Source: Streptomyces tubercidicus (GTDB taxonomy: Bacteria > Actinomycetota > Actinomycetes > Streptomycetales > Streptomycetaceae). From it: a stretch of 64,000 bases of DNA. This document shows, one piece after another, positions 1-9,166 of the stretch. The notes beneath the pieces are model-generated. The model was not told the DNA's origin. It made no database searches and was given only the letters and a program-made list of their open reading frames with translations. The first letter of the stretch is position 1; each line of letters starts with the position of its first letter. The stretch lies in the NCBI RefSeq assembly GCF_027497495.1, contig NZ_CP114205.1, positions 1-64,000 on the forward strand. The letters are read 5' to 3'. The position numbers were made by a program, and so were the translations under genes.

Positions 1-230
1 GGGGGGCGGGGGGCATAAATGCCCCTAAAGAAATTTCTGACGAAATTTTCACGCCCCGCAATTCGCCTGACGGCGAATTATCTGTGGTTTATGTCGGGCC
101 GCTGACGCGGCCCTTGATTTTGCGTGTTGATTAGCCTGACGGCTAATCATTTCTTGTTTATGGTTTTTGAATTGGGGCGCCTGACGGCGCAATTATTTTC
201 CTTCTTTAGTTGGCCGCTGACGCGGCATTT
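1..230. repeat. Telomere-like palindrome array (CTGACG-loop hairpins)
   Basis: The end begins with a G-rich tip and a palindrome at 10-25 (GGGGCAT-AA-ATGCCCC). Six hairpins then follow, each with the same six-base loop CTGACG but different arms: 31-48 (AAATTT), 60-79 (AATTCGC), 96-113 (GGGCCG), 128-149 (TGATTAGC), 177-190 (GCGC, with outer AATT arms across a GGG bulge) and 213-226 (GCCG). Conserved loops with compensating arm changes mean that the folded form is under selection. Dense terminal palindromes are characteristic of Streptomyces telomeres. The arms do not match the archetypal chromosomal telomere that I remember. A G-rich non-archetypal end such as that of plasmid SCP1 is the closest comparison, from memory. 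That the first base is the true physical end is an inference. Confidence 0.8.
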
Positions 231-294
231 TATGTAACATTGAGGTTGCCTAACTCGGGTTCTTGGTGCAGGTATTGAGGGTGTCTCAGGTTAG

Positions 295-527
295 CCGATC
301 TGGCGATCGGTCGGGTATGGTTGTTGAGATCTGATTTCAGAGTACTGCTTTTTGTACCGTCCGGCTGGCGCCGTCCTCAATAATTGCGAGTCGTTTTCTT
401 TTGGTGATGGCCGAACTTCTTTTATGGCTCGGGGGTAGCCTTTCTTCCGGAGCCTGACTATTTTCTGTTGTATGGGATTTGGGACAGGGGTGCCCCAAAC
501 TCGCAGGGTGCCGATCTGGCGATCGGC
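295..527. repeat. Second hairpin class with TGGC loops
   Basis: Three perfect hairpins share the tetraloop TGGC: 295-310 (CCGATC arms), 362-373 (CGGC arms) and 510-527 (GCCGATC arms). The first and third have the same core. They lie just inside the CTGACG array and probably belong to the same terminal structure. No protein-coding gene is convincing between 230 and 1100; the short open frames there overlap these hairpins. Confidence 0.7.
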
Positions 528-657
528 AGGTTGTTTATCCAGGGAGGCGTCGTGTTCTGTTGAGTGGAGCGTTCAGCTCGGGTGGTGGGTGTGACCGCGG
601 ACGGTCAGAGGGTGTTGGTGGGGAGCGATGTAGTGGGCATGGCTCGTATGAGTCGGG

Positions 658-884
658 GGTCCCTGACGGGGCTACAGGTTTCGCTGCAGGGGGCACTGTT
701 GCCTGGGAGCTGTAGTTCGGCCTCACCTGTCTCCTGACCACTGTGTGCCCTGTTGCTCTCTTGTGGGGTGGGCCGGGGTTGACGGTGCCTCTGTGCGGTT
801 GGCTTGGCTCAGAGCCGGCATGCGGGTGTAGACATGGCGCTTGTGCGTCAAGGCCCCTGACGGGGCTTCAGGCTCTGCTGAAGC
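658..884. repeat. Inner copies of the terminal hairpins
   Basis: CTGACG-loop hairpins recur at 658-673 (short arm with G-T wobble pairs) and 853-866 (GCCC arms). Each is followed by a similar downstream element, and at 865-884 this is a perfect GCTTCAG/CTGAAGC hairpin. The two units are diverged copies of one module, so terminal-type palindromes extend almost 0.9 kb inward. A CCCTATAGGG palindrome at 1060-1069 just ahead of the first gene could be an operator. Confidence 0.6.
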
Positions 885-1120
885 TGGCGGCCGACTAGTG
901 GACTGTTGTTCAGCCGTAGGTCCCCTAGGGAGCGTCTCGTGGTGCTGACGGGCTCGTGAGTGAGTGGGGACGAGGGGGCTCCAGTGCGTTGCAGGGCTGG
1001 GGTGGTTGGTGTGGCTTCGAAGTTTTTTGGCTGGGCTGTTAAGAACTGGGGCGGCTGGGCCCTATAGGGGGTGAACGCGTTCTGTGATGCCCCTATCCAG
1101 CTCTCTGAGGTTCCCGACAG

Positions 1121-1420
1121 ATGTCCTTCCTTGAGTACCTTCCGGCCGCGGTCTCCCTGGGGGTCGAGTTGTACGGCTCCTGGCACCGCCCCGGGTTCGT
1201 GCGGCTTCGCGAGCAGTTGCTCGGCCGTAAGCCGTCTGAGGCTGCCTGTGTCCTGTCTGACCCACCCGTGGTGGCGGCCAGTTCGGTGGCGGAGATCGTG
1301 CAGATTCTGCCGCCGGGCGCGGTCCTCTCCTACGAGGCCGCAGACGGTAGCCGGCTGATCGTTTGGTGGATCGAGCGTCGGCCCGCCGACGGTGGGACGG
1401 ACGGCTACTGGCTGTGGTGA
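1121..1420 (+). CDS. Small hypothetical protein next to the telomere
   Basis: A 99-residue protein that I do not recognise. It has no signal peptide or clear membrane segment and ends in an aromatic tail (GYWLW). A GAGG about 10 bases ahead of the ATG is a usable ribosome site. The stop codon overlaps the GTG of the next gene (GTGA), so the two are probably translationally coupled and related in role. It is the outermost gene of the replicon. Confidence 0.6.
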   Translation: MSFLEYLPAAVSLGVELYGSWHRPGFVRLREQLLGRKPSEAACVLSDPPVVAASSVAEIVQILPPGAVLSYEAADGSRLIVWWIERRPADGGTDGYWLW

Positions 1421-2037
1421 GCGGTTCGTCCCACCGGGCCGAGGGTGCTGACGTGTTCAGCGCCCTCGGCCCGGACGGCCAGACTCTGTACGTCACGATC
1501 CGGCGGAAGGTCCGCCGGCACCTGGTGGTCAAGTTTCCGCAGCTGAATGAGGCTGACGCCTTCGAGCTCACGGATGCGGCGATCTTGATCGCCTTCCGGA
1601 GCGGCATCGATCCGGAACGGCAGCCGGTCGCTTATGTGAAGAAGATCGCGGAACGTGAGGCGCTGGACCACATGGAGCGCCGTAAGCCGGAGCTCCTGGC
1701 CGGGGAGGTTCTCGATCTCCTGGATCCGCCGGCTCCCACCGATGCGGCGGTCGAGGGCCAGGAGGCGCAGAGTGCTGGGCGGGACAAGCGCGACGAGGAG
1801 ATATGGGACCTCGTTGACCAGGCGACCGTGCAGATTGCGGCGCCGCAGTGTCGTGAGGTGCTCGCACGGCAGGGCCGTGGGGATGGCGACGACCAGATTG
1901 CTTCGGACCTGGGGATCAAGAAGAACGCGGTGTATCAGCAGCGCAGTCGCGGGGTTACGGCGTTACGGGCAGAGCTCACGGAATACGTCCGGCCAGGGCA
2001 TATGAAGCCACCTCAGGCCCAACGTGGTGAGCGGTAG
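1417..2037 (+). CDS. Sigma-70-like (ECF-type) RNA polymerase sigma factor
   Basis: About 206 residues from the GTG at 1417. That start is chosen over an in-frame upstream one because it overlaps the preceding stop codon. The N-terminal half has a region-2-like helix (LTDAAILIAFRSG through AYVKKIAEREALDH). The C-terminal part has a region-4-like helix-turn-helix (DQIASDLGIKKNAVYQQRSRG). The two are joined by an acidic, proline-containing linker, and the length fits an ECF sigma factor. It should direct transcription of specific promoters or act as a DNA-binding sigma-like protein. It sits in a three-gene operon at the replicon end. No anti-sigma factor with membrane helices is adjacent. Confidence 0.7.
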   Translation: MSGSSHRAEGADVFSALGPDGQTLYVTIRRKVRRHLVVKFPQLNEADAFELTDAAILIAFRSGIDPERQPVAYVKKIAEREALDHMERRKPELLAGEVLDLLDPPAPTDAAVEGQEAQSAGRDKRDEEIWDLVDQATVQIAAPQCREVLARQGRGDGDDQIASDLGIKKNAVYQQRSRGVTALRAELTEYVRPGHMKPPQAQRGER

Positions 2038-2088
2038 ATGCGCGCCAAGGGACGCATGTGGAGGGTTCGTACGCTGGGAGGAGCGCGT

Positions 2089-3984
2089 ATGGGAAATCAG
2101 GTCATGGCTTACAGGGAGCTGTCGGCCTGGCTGGCAGGGCCGACCGACTACTGGGATCGTCCGGACGGCGACTGGCCGTCCGGACGATCCCAGGGCTCGG
2201 CTGACGAGCCGGTGCCCAGGGAGCGCCAGAGGGCTAACACTGCCTATGTGATGGGGTCCCGCGCGTTGCGGCGGGGGGACCTGGCGCGCGCCTGGGAGTG
2301 GTTCGCCCTCGCTGGTGGCCAGGAGCATCCCGGCAGTGCGTTCCGGCTTGCTGTGTGGGTCCTGCGTCGTGCCGATGCGGCTGAGGAAGAGGCTGGGGGT
2401 GATCGCGTCTGGACGCGCGAGGTGGCGCAGGTGCTCGGTGTGCTCGTACGGGCGGCCCAGTGGGGTCATGGTGACGCGCGGCAGCTGCTGGATGGAGTCC
2501 TTCTCGGCTCCGTTGAGGGTTCCTTGCGGGGCACTGTGGAGTTGCTGTGCCCATCGGCCGAGGCTGCTGCCTCTGTCTTGGACACCGTCGTGCTGGCGGC
2601 CCAGGAGGATTACGAGCCGCAGGACGGGGAGTTCTTCCCGGAACTCATCGCCCGGCTCGCTCGGCTGCGGACTCATCTGCGGCCAAAGGCACCGAAGTTT
2701 CAGCCGCCGCGGCAACGACGTGGTGACGCAGCAGAGTCTTCGGCGGCCTGCCGGCCGTCGGAGGAGATGTTCGATTCGGCTGTTAAAAACGTAGCGGTCA
2801 TGCTGTGGTCACTACGGGTTTCGCGGGCCCAATCAGATGCTTGGGGATCCGTGTTGTGGCCTCTGTCCTCTCCACGGGGTGAGCGCTTGGAGACGCTGAG
2901 GAGGTCGGAGCTTTTGCTGGACCTGTATGTGTCTCGGCGGGGCTGGGGACGCCAGGTTGGTAGGAGAATTCCCGACGTCCGGAGGGAAGAAAATCGCGGT
3001 ACGTATCGAATGGACACGGGGATGCGGCTTGCTGCTGAATCGACTGTGCCGGATTCATTGGTGATGTGCTTGCCAGACTTGTGGTCAACGCAAAGGAATT
3101 CACCACCCGGCACCGCGTCAGGTTCTGCGCGGCTACCTTTTTCCGCAAGTGCGGGTACTCCGGGCAAGCGGACCATAATGTCGGAGCCTGGGAAGCTGTT
3201 TGACTTCGTCAGAGTGTTGTCTGCTGAAGCAGTCCAAGAGTGGCGGCAGGAAGCTCAGGCCACTGTGCTGGAGAGGCAGCCATCTTCCGGAATTCCGCGG
3301 CGGTGCCGTTGTCCCAAGTGCCGCAGGAAGGCCGCATATCCCCGCGAAGAATCCCGTGCGGTGCAGGCTGGCCGTAGGTGCATGGGAGCGCAGCAGCCTG
3401 CCGTGTTTGATGCTTTTACGCTTGCGGGGGCTACGGGCTTGGAGGCGCTGAATTATCCATCAGCAGCTCTTCGAGAGAGCGGCTTTCCCGAACGGGAAAC
3501 AGTTGTTCAGATTGTTTCTCGGTGTGGTGGCGGCTGGTTGCTTTGCGGAAGAGTCGAGGAGGTGAGAGCTGTGCTTGCTGGGTTTCGGCAAACCATGCCC
3601 GGCTCTCGTTGGCTTCCTCCCACGCAGGTGCTGGAGTCTGCACATCTCCTCGGTCCTGCAGTGTCGTCAGACCGCTCTGGGGGGCCGCGTCCTACGTCGT
3701 TGGAGCTGATGATCAGCAGTTCGCAGTTCGCCACGGGCTGTGACAGCTGCTTGCCGTCTCCGGTTGGGCCTGGTGAGCTCGACTGGTCCAGGCGCCGACT
3801 TCCCGCTGCGGCCGACGACGTGATTCTTCATGCCGCTTGTCCGCAGTCGTCGGGGGTGGACGTGCCCTGGGCGTGGCCCCCTGCTCTGGTCGCTCACCTC
3901 GCTGAGTGGTGTGAGCAGGTGCGACGCTCGCAAGGTAACCCAGCTGCTTCGCGTAGTCCTGATGAGGTGTGCGAGGAGGGGTAG
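2089..3984 (+). CDS. Hypothetical protein with TPR/Sel1-like N-terminal part
   Basis: About 631 residues from the ATG at 2089, preceded by GGGAGGAG. An in-frame ATG at 2038 lacks such a site. Residues about 45-170 resemble TPR/Sel1-like helical pairs (ALRRGDLARAWEWFALAG). The C-terminal half carries a cysteine cluster (RCRCPKC) and no family that I recognise. Base composition dips around 2.78-3.2 kb, so the gene may be chimeric. An 18-bp perfect inverted repeat lies inside the 5' coding region at 2151-2193. It follows the sigma-like gene and is likely co-transcribed with it. Confidence 0.55.
   Translation: MGNQVMAYRELSAWLAGPTDYWDRPDGDWPSGRSQGSADEPVPRERQRANTAYVMGSRALRRGDLARAWEWFALAGGQEHPGSAFRLAVWVLRRADAAEEEAGGDRVWTREVAQVLGVLVRAAQWGHGDARQLLDGVLLGSVEGSLRGTVELLCPSAEAAASVLDTVVLAAQEDYEPQDGEFFPELIARLARLRTHLRPKAPKFQPPRQRRGDAAESSAACRPSEEMFDSAVKNVAVMLWSLRVSRAQSDAWGSVLWPLSSPRGERLETLRRSELLLDLYVSRRGWGRQVGRRIPDVRREENRGTYRMDTGMRLAAESTVPDSLVMCLPDLWSTQRNSPPGTASGSARLPFSASAGTPGKRTIMSEPGKLFDFVRVLSAEAVQEWRQEAQATVLERQPSSGIPRRCRCPKCRRKAAYPREESRAVQAGRRCMGAQQPAVFDAFTLAGATGLEALNYPSAALRESGFPERETVVQIVSRCGGGWLLCGRVEEVRAVLAGFRQTMPGSRWLPPTQVLESAHLLGPAVSSDRSGGPRPTSLELMISSSQFATGCDSCLPSPVGPGELDWSRRRLPAAADDVILHAACPQSSGVDVPWAWPPALVAHLAEWCEQVRRSQGNPAASRSPDEVCEEG
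2151..2193. repeat. Perfect 18-bp inverted repeat inside a gene
   Basis: CTGGGATCGTCCGGACGG at 2151-2168 is repeated as its exact reverse complement at 2176-2193, with a seven-base loop. It encodes the segment WDRPDGDWPSGRSQ near the N-terminus of the 2089 gene. Such a long perfect stem is unexpected in coding DNA and would form a very stable RNA hairpin. Confidence 0.9.
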
Positions 3985-4172
3985 CTCATGGCGTGTGCAA
4001 TGGGTCCGTGAGGATTCTTGGGGTCACAGTGGTAGGAATTTGCTGCACGCGTGGAAAGTCTGTCAGATTCTGTTCGGGAGAATGGGCATGGGCCAGTGGC
4101 ATTCGTGCTGTGTGCTCGGCTGAATTATCGGAATATGCGTGACCACGAAGCGCCAGCTCAGCGCAGACCTAG

Positions 4173-5048
4173 GTTCTGTCTCCTTGGTCATCGTCGTGCC
4201 CAGATGGGGATGGCGGCGAGGTGGAGGGCGGCCTGGTAGGCGATGGCGAGTTTGTCGCATCGCATGGCCAGGCCGCGCCACTGCTTGAGGCGGTTGATGC
4301 ACCGTTCGACGGTGTTGCGCTGCTTGTAGGCCTCTTGGTCGAAGACCGGGCCGACCTGGTCGGACGGCTGCGGAATGACCGCACGGATCCCTCGTCGCCG
4401 CAGGTGGGCTCGGATGGCGCGGGAGGAGTAGGCCCGGTCCGCGAGCACAGCCAATGGTCGGGTCCGGGGCCTGCCTGGGCCGCATCGTGGAACGCGGATG
4501 CGGGTCATGACGGCCTCGAAGGCCGGCGCGGTCACCGGCCTGGCCCGCGGTGGCGGTCAGGGACAGGGGCCGTGCGTGGCCGTCGGCGGCCAGGTGGACC
4601 TTGGTGCTCAAGCCGCCTCGTGAGCGTCCGAGCGCGTGTTCGGCTGGCTCACTGCGGCCTTCGGCCCCCTTTTGCGTGCTCCGGCAGCGTGTTGGTGGGC
4701 TCGGACGACTGTAGAGTCCACCGATACGGTCCAGCCGATGTCGTCATCGGCGTCCGCAGCCGCGAGGACGGCGGTCAGGATCTTCGGCCAGGTGCCGTTG
4801 ACGGCCCATCTGATCAGCCGTTTGTGGGCGGTCTGGAACGGGCCGAGCTCGTCGGGCAGGTCTCGCCAGGGCGAATTGGTGCGGTACTTCCAGGCGATGG
4901 CCTCGAGGGTGCGGCGGTGTCGGCCCACCGCCTGCCGCGGACCGGATCGGCCGGCATCAGCGGCGCGATCCGGTCCCACATCGCATCAGTGATCGCTAAT
5001 CGGACGGACACATCCGATCAACTGACCAACCCATCAAAGAGATAGGGC
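4173..5048 (-). mobile_element. IS5-family insertion sequence (decayed)
   Basis: An 876-bp element. Its ends form imperfect inverted repeats (left GTTCTGTCTCCTTGGT, right read inward GCCCTATCTCTTTGAT). It is flanked on both sides by CTAG (4169-4172 and 5049-5052), which I read as the target duplication. Size, end type and a four-base CTAG target all suit the IS5 family, IS427-like branch. It carries one transposase gene broken into several frames. Confidence 0.85.
4188..5011 (-). pseudogene. IS5-family transposase, frameshifted
   Basis: Read from 5011 downward, the protein changes frame three times. The N-terminus (MSVRLAITDAMWDRIAPLMP) loses frame near 4925. The next part (LEAIAWKYRTNSPWRDLPDE, with the SVDSTVVRAHQH catalytic region) ends near 4615. 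A short stretch in a third frame runs to about 4540. The C-terminus (LADRAYSSRAIRAHL through ERCINRLKQWRGLA) completes the DDE domain. The switch near 4615 could be the programmed frameshift usual for this group. The other two are decay, the first apparently a one-base loss. The element is probably immobile unless helped in trans. Confidence 0.85.
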
Positions 5049-5078
5049 CTAGGTCCGCAGGCGTACCGGGGGGGAACT

Positions 5079-5438
5079 GTGTTGCCTAGGGGTCGTCCTG
5101 CACAGTGGCGTACGCCTGATGGTGGTGGTCCAGCTGTGGAGCGCGGAGGAGTGGGTGAGGAGGGGTGGAGCCTGTCGCAGAGGTGGAGAATCACGGTGCT
5201 GGTCGCCGCCGTGTTGGGGATCGTCTCGACTCCGGTGCTCTGGCTGCTTGATGGGCCGGATGCTGGGCAGTTGGTGGGGGCTTCGGTTCAGGCCGCGGCC
5301 GGCGTGGGCGCTTTGGTGTGGGCGTGGGTGCAGTCGGCCTCGCCATCGGCGGCCGGGGCTCGGGATGCGGTGGTGCGGACAGGACAGGCTGAGGCAAGCG
5401 GTGGGGTGGACGGCGCATACGGGAATTCGGCGGCCTGA
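5079..5438 (+). CDS. Small two-helix membrane protein
   Basis: Up to 119 residues. The GTG at 5079 follows a G-rich ribosome site, and a GTG at 5139 is an alternative start. Two hydrophobic helices (WRITVLVAAVLGIVSTPVLWLL and LVGASVQAAAGVGALVWAWVQ) are followed by a polar alanine/glycine tail. It lies 31 bp from the insertion-sequence end and upstream of a decayed STAND-type repeat gene, and could be that gene's membrane partner. No known family recognised. Confidence 0.5.
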   Translation: MLPRGRPAQWRTPDGGGPAVERGGVGEEGWSLSQRWRITVLVAAVLGIVSTPVLWLLDGPDAGQLVGASVQAAAGVGALVWAWVQSASPSAAGARDAVVRTGQAEASGGVDGAYGNSAA

Positions 5439-5566
5439 CGGCGCGGGCAGTCGGCCGGCCTACGCGGAGCAGACCGGGAACGCGACCGCTCGTGGCCAAG
5501 GCAGTAGCGCTGGCACCGGGATCGACTTGAGCCGCTAGCCCTCAATGTGACATGTGGAAGGCTCGA

Positions 5567-7906
5567 TGAGCGATGAAGTGGCGTCGGGCGTGGCGGGCGC
5601 CCCGCTTCCTGGCCGGCGCTGGTGCTCGGGCTCGACCTGTCAGCGTGGATGCAAGCGGTGACGCTGTCGCCGCGGGCGGGGGCACAGCGGTCAGCGGCTA
5701 TCGTCGATCCCGCCCCGGGGCAGCGCCGAGCGCTGCTGCGCTCCTATGGGGCGAACCTGGAGCAGCAGGAATTCGGGGAGGATCAGTACGCCGCGTTCGG
5801 CAGCGCCTTCGAGCTGGCTCTGGCGGCTCGCGTGGCCGGGCGGTTGCCCGAGTTCGCCGGACGCGGGCAGCTGCTGGATGCCTCTGTGCACGAGCAGTTG
5901 CAGGGCACTGCGCAGCCTACGGGGGTGCGGCAGGTGCTGCACCATTGGGCGCTGCTGATGGACCAGGACTTGACTGGGTGGTTGCCTCTGGGACAGGCCC
6001 AGCGCAGTGCCGCTCAGCTGCCGGTAGCCAGCGCCGCGGCTGAAGTGGTGGATCAGGCACTGGGATCGCCGCTGGTGCGGGTTCAAGGCCAGCGCCTTCA
6101 GTTCCGGCATGAGTGGTACACCCAGTTCCTGACCGCGGACGCGTTGGTGTGGCGGTGTACGGCTGCTCAGGAGCTGGCCGGCGAGCTTCGGCAGCCGCAC
6201 CGCAGAGACTTGGCAGCGTGGGCTGTGCCGTTGCACAGCGATCCGGGCACCGTACGCGATCTGCTCCGGGAGCTGCCCGACGAAGAGTTCCTGATCGGCG
6301 CACTGTACGGGCGGCTGGGCCCGGTGGCCGATCAGGTGGCCTTGGCGGAGGGGAGGCGCTGCCTTGAGGAAGCCGTGACGGTTATGGCGGCCAGCCAGGT
6401 CGTGTGTGAGTCGGACTTCATGTACATGGTGGTGCCGGACAAGTCGTCGAGCAGGTACGAGCAGGCGGTGTTCCATGCGGTCGGCGCCACGGCCAGCGAC
6501 GGGCGCCTTCTGGAACCGCTGGCCCAGCTCATGCGCCAGACTGACGAGGCGTTCCGGCGCGGCGCGAACCATGGCGCGGCAGGGTATCGCCACGCGGTAC
6601 CGGCGCTGATCGCCGCTGCCCTCGCCGACGGGGTACGGGAGAGTTCCGAGCGGCTGCCGGCCTGCCGGATCACGCACGCGGCCCGGCTAGCCTGGTCGCG
6701 GCGCAGCCGCCACCAGCCGGCGACGGCGGCCAAGCTGAGCCAGTGGGGGCGTCCCTGGAGGCCAGAGACATCGGCCTAATGGTCCTGCTGTGCGCCCTGC
6801 TGCGGTATGCCAACGATGCTGAGGCGGCGGCGTTGGCGCCGAAAGTCTTCTCTCTGGCCTGGGCATCGGGTGCCTACCATCTGCGATTCGCTGCTCTCGG
6901 CATGCTTACCGGCATCCGCAGCACGGCCACCGCAGCCACCGCTGCTGCGGTGACCGAGCTTCTTGACGAGGTGCACACCGATGACCCTTTTGTGTCGACC
7001 GCGCTCGTCGACGCCCTTCACATCTACGGCAAGATCAGCTCGCCCTGCAACGTCCGTGACATCACCCAGGAGATCCGTCTCCTGCTCGCCGACCCGCAGC
7101 ATCCCAACGCCCATGCTCGGGCAAAGGGCATCCTCGTGAGCCGGTTCGAGGATGTCATCGCCGCGCCTTTCACCGAGGCAGTTGAGGCTCTGGAGCCGGC
7201 GGAACGCATCGCGCTGACAGTCCTCGCCGTCCGCGAAGGGGACACCAGTTTCTTCACTGATGTCTTCTTGAAAGAGCTCATACGTTCCCAGGACCCGGCA
7301 GCGCTGCCGGCCTTCCGGTACTGGGCCTCCCATCTGGAGCTGCAGGACCCGTTTCGGCAAAGCGCCGTGGGCTGCCACCTCCTAGGCATCGAAGGCTGCG
7401 CAACCCGCCTCGCTGCCCCTCCCCCGCTGCTGGCCGACCATGCGGGGAAGGACGCCGACGCCTGGCGCTGCTACGGCCAGATCCTGTTCTGGCTCAGTCG
7501 CCCCGGTCCCAGCGGAGAGGAGCGAACTCTGCGCTGCGCACCACTGTGGGACGGTCTCACCACCCGCCTGCTCGACGCCGCCGTGGACCCCTTCCACCAG
7601 TTCCCATACGCAGCCCAGTTTGCCCAGGACATCCGCACCAGCGCGCTGGGCCGCATCGTGGACGCCTTCCCTTCCCAGACCCGCACCGTCCTGCACCACG
7701 CGCTGACCAGCCCCGAGCGCCTCACCTCACTCTTCTCGCTCCCCCTCCGCCAGGAGCGCGGTACCTTCGTGATGCGCCTCCTCGCCCGCAGCGGAGACCA
7801 CTCCTCGTTGCCCCTGCTGAGGACGTACCTCAATCATCCGCTTCACAGCGCCGCCGCAGCCGACACCATCCGGGACCTCAACAACCGCATCGCCGAAAAT
7901 AGGTGA
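5567..7906 (+). pseudogene. C-terminal remnant of a STAND/NACHT-type repeat protein
   Basis: Two long open frames, 5622-6779 and 6743-7906, overlap by 37 bp in different frames and read as one protein across a frameshift near 6750. The first contains LQFRHEWYTQFLTADALVW, similar to the winged-helix segment that follows the NTPase core in NACHT/STAND proteins. The rest is HEAT-like helical repeats to the C-terminus. No Walker A/B motifs precede it. An ATG at 5567 gives only about 31 residues before a stop, so the NTPase half is lost or was replaced. In this class the repeats normally sense a ligand. Confidence 0.6.
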
Positions 7907-8161
7907 TGGGCCTACGCACTGTCCCGGCTGTCCTCGACTTCACGCGGCTGGGAGCTGGCCGATCTGGAACGGGCACGGGTTGTCCAGCGCGCTTCCATGG
8001 CCGACTACCTTGCGCAGCGTCGCGTACTGGCGGGGGAAGCAGAGGTCCCGCCCGCGACCGTCATGTCGGTGGCCGAGAAGCACTTCGTGACCGACATGGC
8101 CGCCTTCCGGCAGGAAAACGACCGGGCCCGGATGACCGTCGATCCGCTCCTGCGCCGCTAG
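7907..8161 (+). pseudogene. Short coding remnant after the STAND-like gene
   Basis: Immediately beyond the TGA at 7904-7906 the same frame stays open to 8159-8161 and encodes a plausible helical sequence (ELADLERARVVQRASMADYL ... DMAAFRQENDRARM). No good start codon is visible. It may be the tail of another decayed gene. From 8162 to 8416 I see nothing coding. Confidence 0.3.
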
Positions 8162-8416
8162 GAGTACAACCCACTGCGCGGCAGACCCCTGGTCAAGGGG
8201 CCACGGCGCAGGGCTGGGTCTGGGGCAAGGTGGTGAGCGCCACTTGAGAACGAGGAAGAGCAGGACGCGCTGCGGGAGTTCGGCGTGGACGGGGCATGAC
8301 GCCCGCAACGCTACGAGAGCCAGGGGCGCCACAGGGCGGATTCCAGGGTCGCGTGCTGCCGGCGGACGCCGGGTGCCGGCGGGTAACGGCTAAGGTCTGT
8401 CGCGACGGTGCTCCGG

Positions 8417-8950
8417 TCAGCGGTCCAGTGCGGGGAGGTGGGCCAGGCCGTTGTCGAGCATGATGCGGTCGGTGGTCTCGTGCAGGGCGCTGTCGGCGCC
8501 GATCACGGTCTCGATGCCATCGGGCAGCAGATCGCGCGGCCGGTACCAGTCGCGCAGTTGCGTCTCGTTGACGTCATCGGCGATCGGCTTGGTGGCATGC
8601 CGGGTGAGGGTTTCATCGAACGGCACGTCCAGGTAGTAGCCGTGGGTCGGGCCGCGGTGGTCGGCGCGCAGCTGGGCGAGCATGTCGCCGTAGCGGTCGG
8701 CGTAGAGGATGCCTTCGACCACGACGTGATAGCCGGCGTCCAGGGCGTAGCGGGCGGTCAGGTCGATCAGGCCGATGTTCGCGGCGCCGGGCCGGTCCCG
8801 CTCGCGGAGCACGATGCGGCGGAGGTTGTCCTGGCCGACCAGGGCCAGCCCGCGGCCGAACCTCTCGCGGAGGCCGGCCGCGACGGACGACTTGCCCGAG
8901 GCGCTGTTGCCGCGCAGTACGACCAGCCGGGTCTCTTCGGTGCCCACCAT
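8417..8950 (-). CDS. P-loop kinase / AAA-type ATPase (zeta-toxin-like fold)
   Basis: About 177 residues from the ATG at 8950. Near the start, LVVLRGNSASGKSSVAAGL is a Walker A loop of the nucleoside-kinase type. DNLRRIVLRER and a VVVEGILYADRYGDML segment follow, as in small P-loop kinases related to chloramphenicol phosphotransferase and zeta toxins. It should phosphorylate a small substrate that cannot be named. No strong ribosome site is visible, so it may be leaderless. The frame is open further upstream, but that stretch is not kinase-like. No antitoxin partner is adjacent. Confidence 0.75.
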   Translation of the reverse strand: MVGTEETRLVVLRGNSASGKSSVAAGLRERFGRGLALVGQDNLRRIVLRERDRPGAANIGLIDLTARYALDAGYHVVVEGILYADRYGDMLAQLRADHRGPTHGYYLDVPFDETLTRHATKPIADDVNETQLRDWYRPRDLLPDGIETVIGADSALHETTDRIMLDNGLAHLPALDR

Positions 8951-9166
8951 CACGGATTTCACGCTACCGACGGCCGGTGACAGCGCGAGGATCGCTCCGA
9001 GCGCCGTCGCGCTGTTGCCGATCTTGTACGCGGCGCCAGGGAGGTTTCCAGCGCGTCGGTGCCCCGCTTGAGCGATGCCGAGAGTGAGGTGGGTGTGCAG
9101 TCGGTGTACTCCGGGCCGGCGCCTGGGGGTTGTTGCCGTCGGCGGGCTCAACGGATCACGTCCGTG

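Noticed and set aside
535-741. Minus-strand open frame of 68 residues near the telomere
   Set aside because: Covers the hairpin at 658-673 and part of the one at 510-527, has no ribosome site and no coding bias; arises from the GC-rich DNA.
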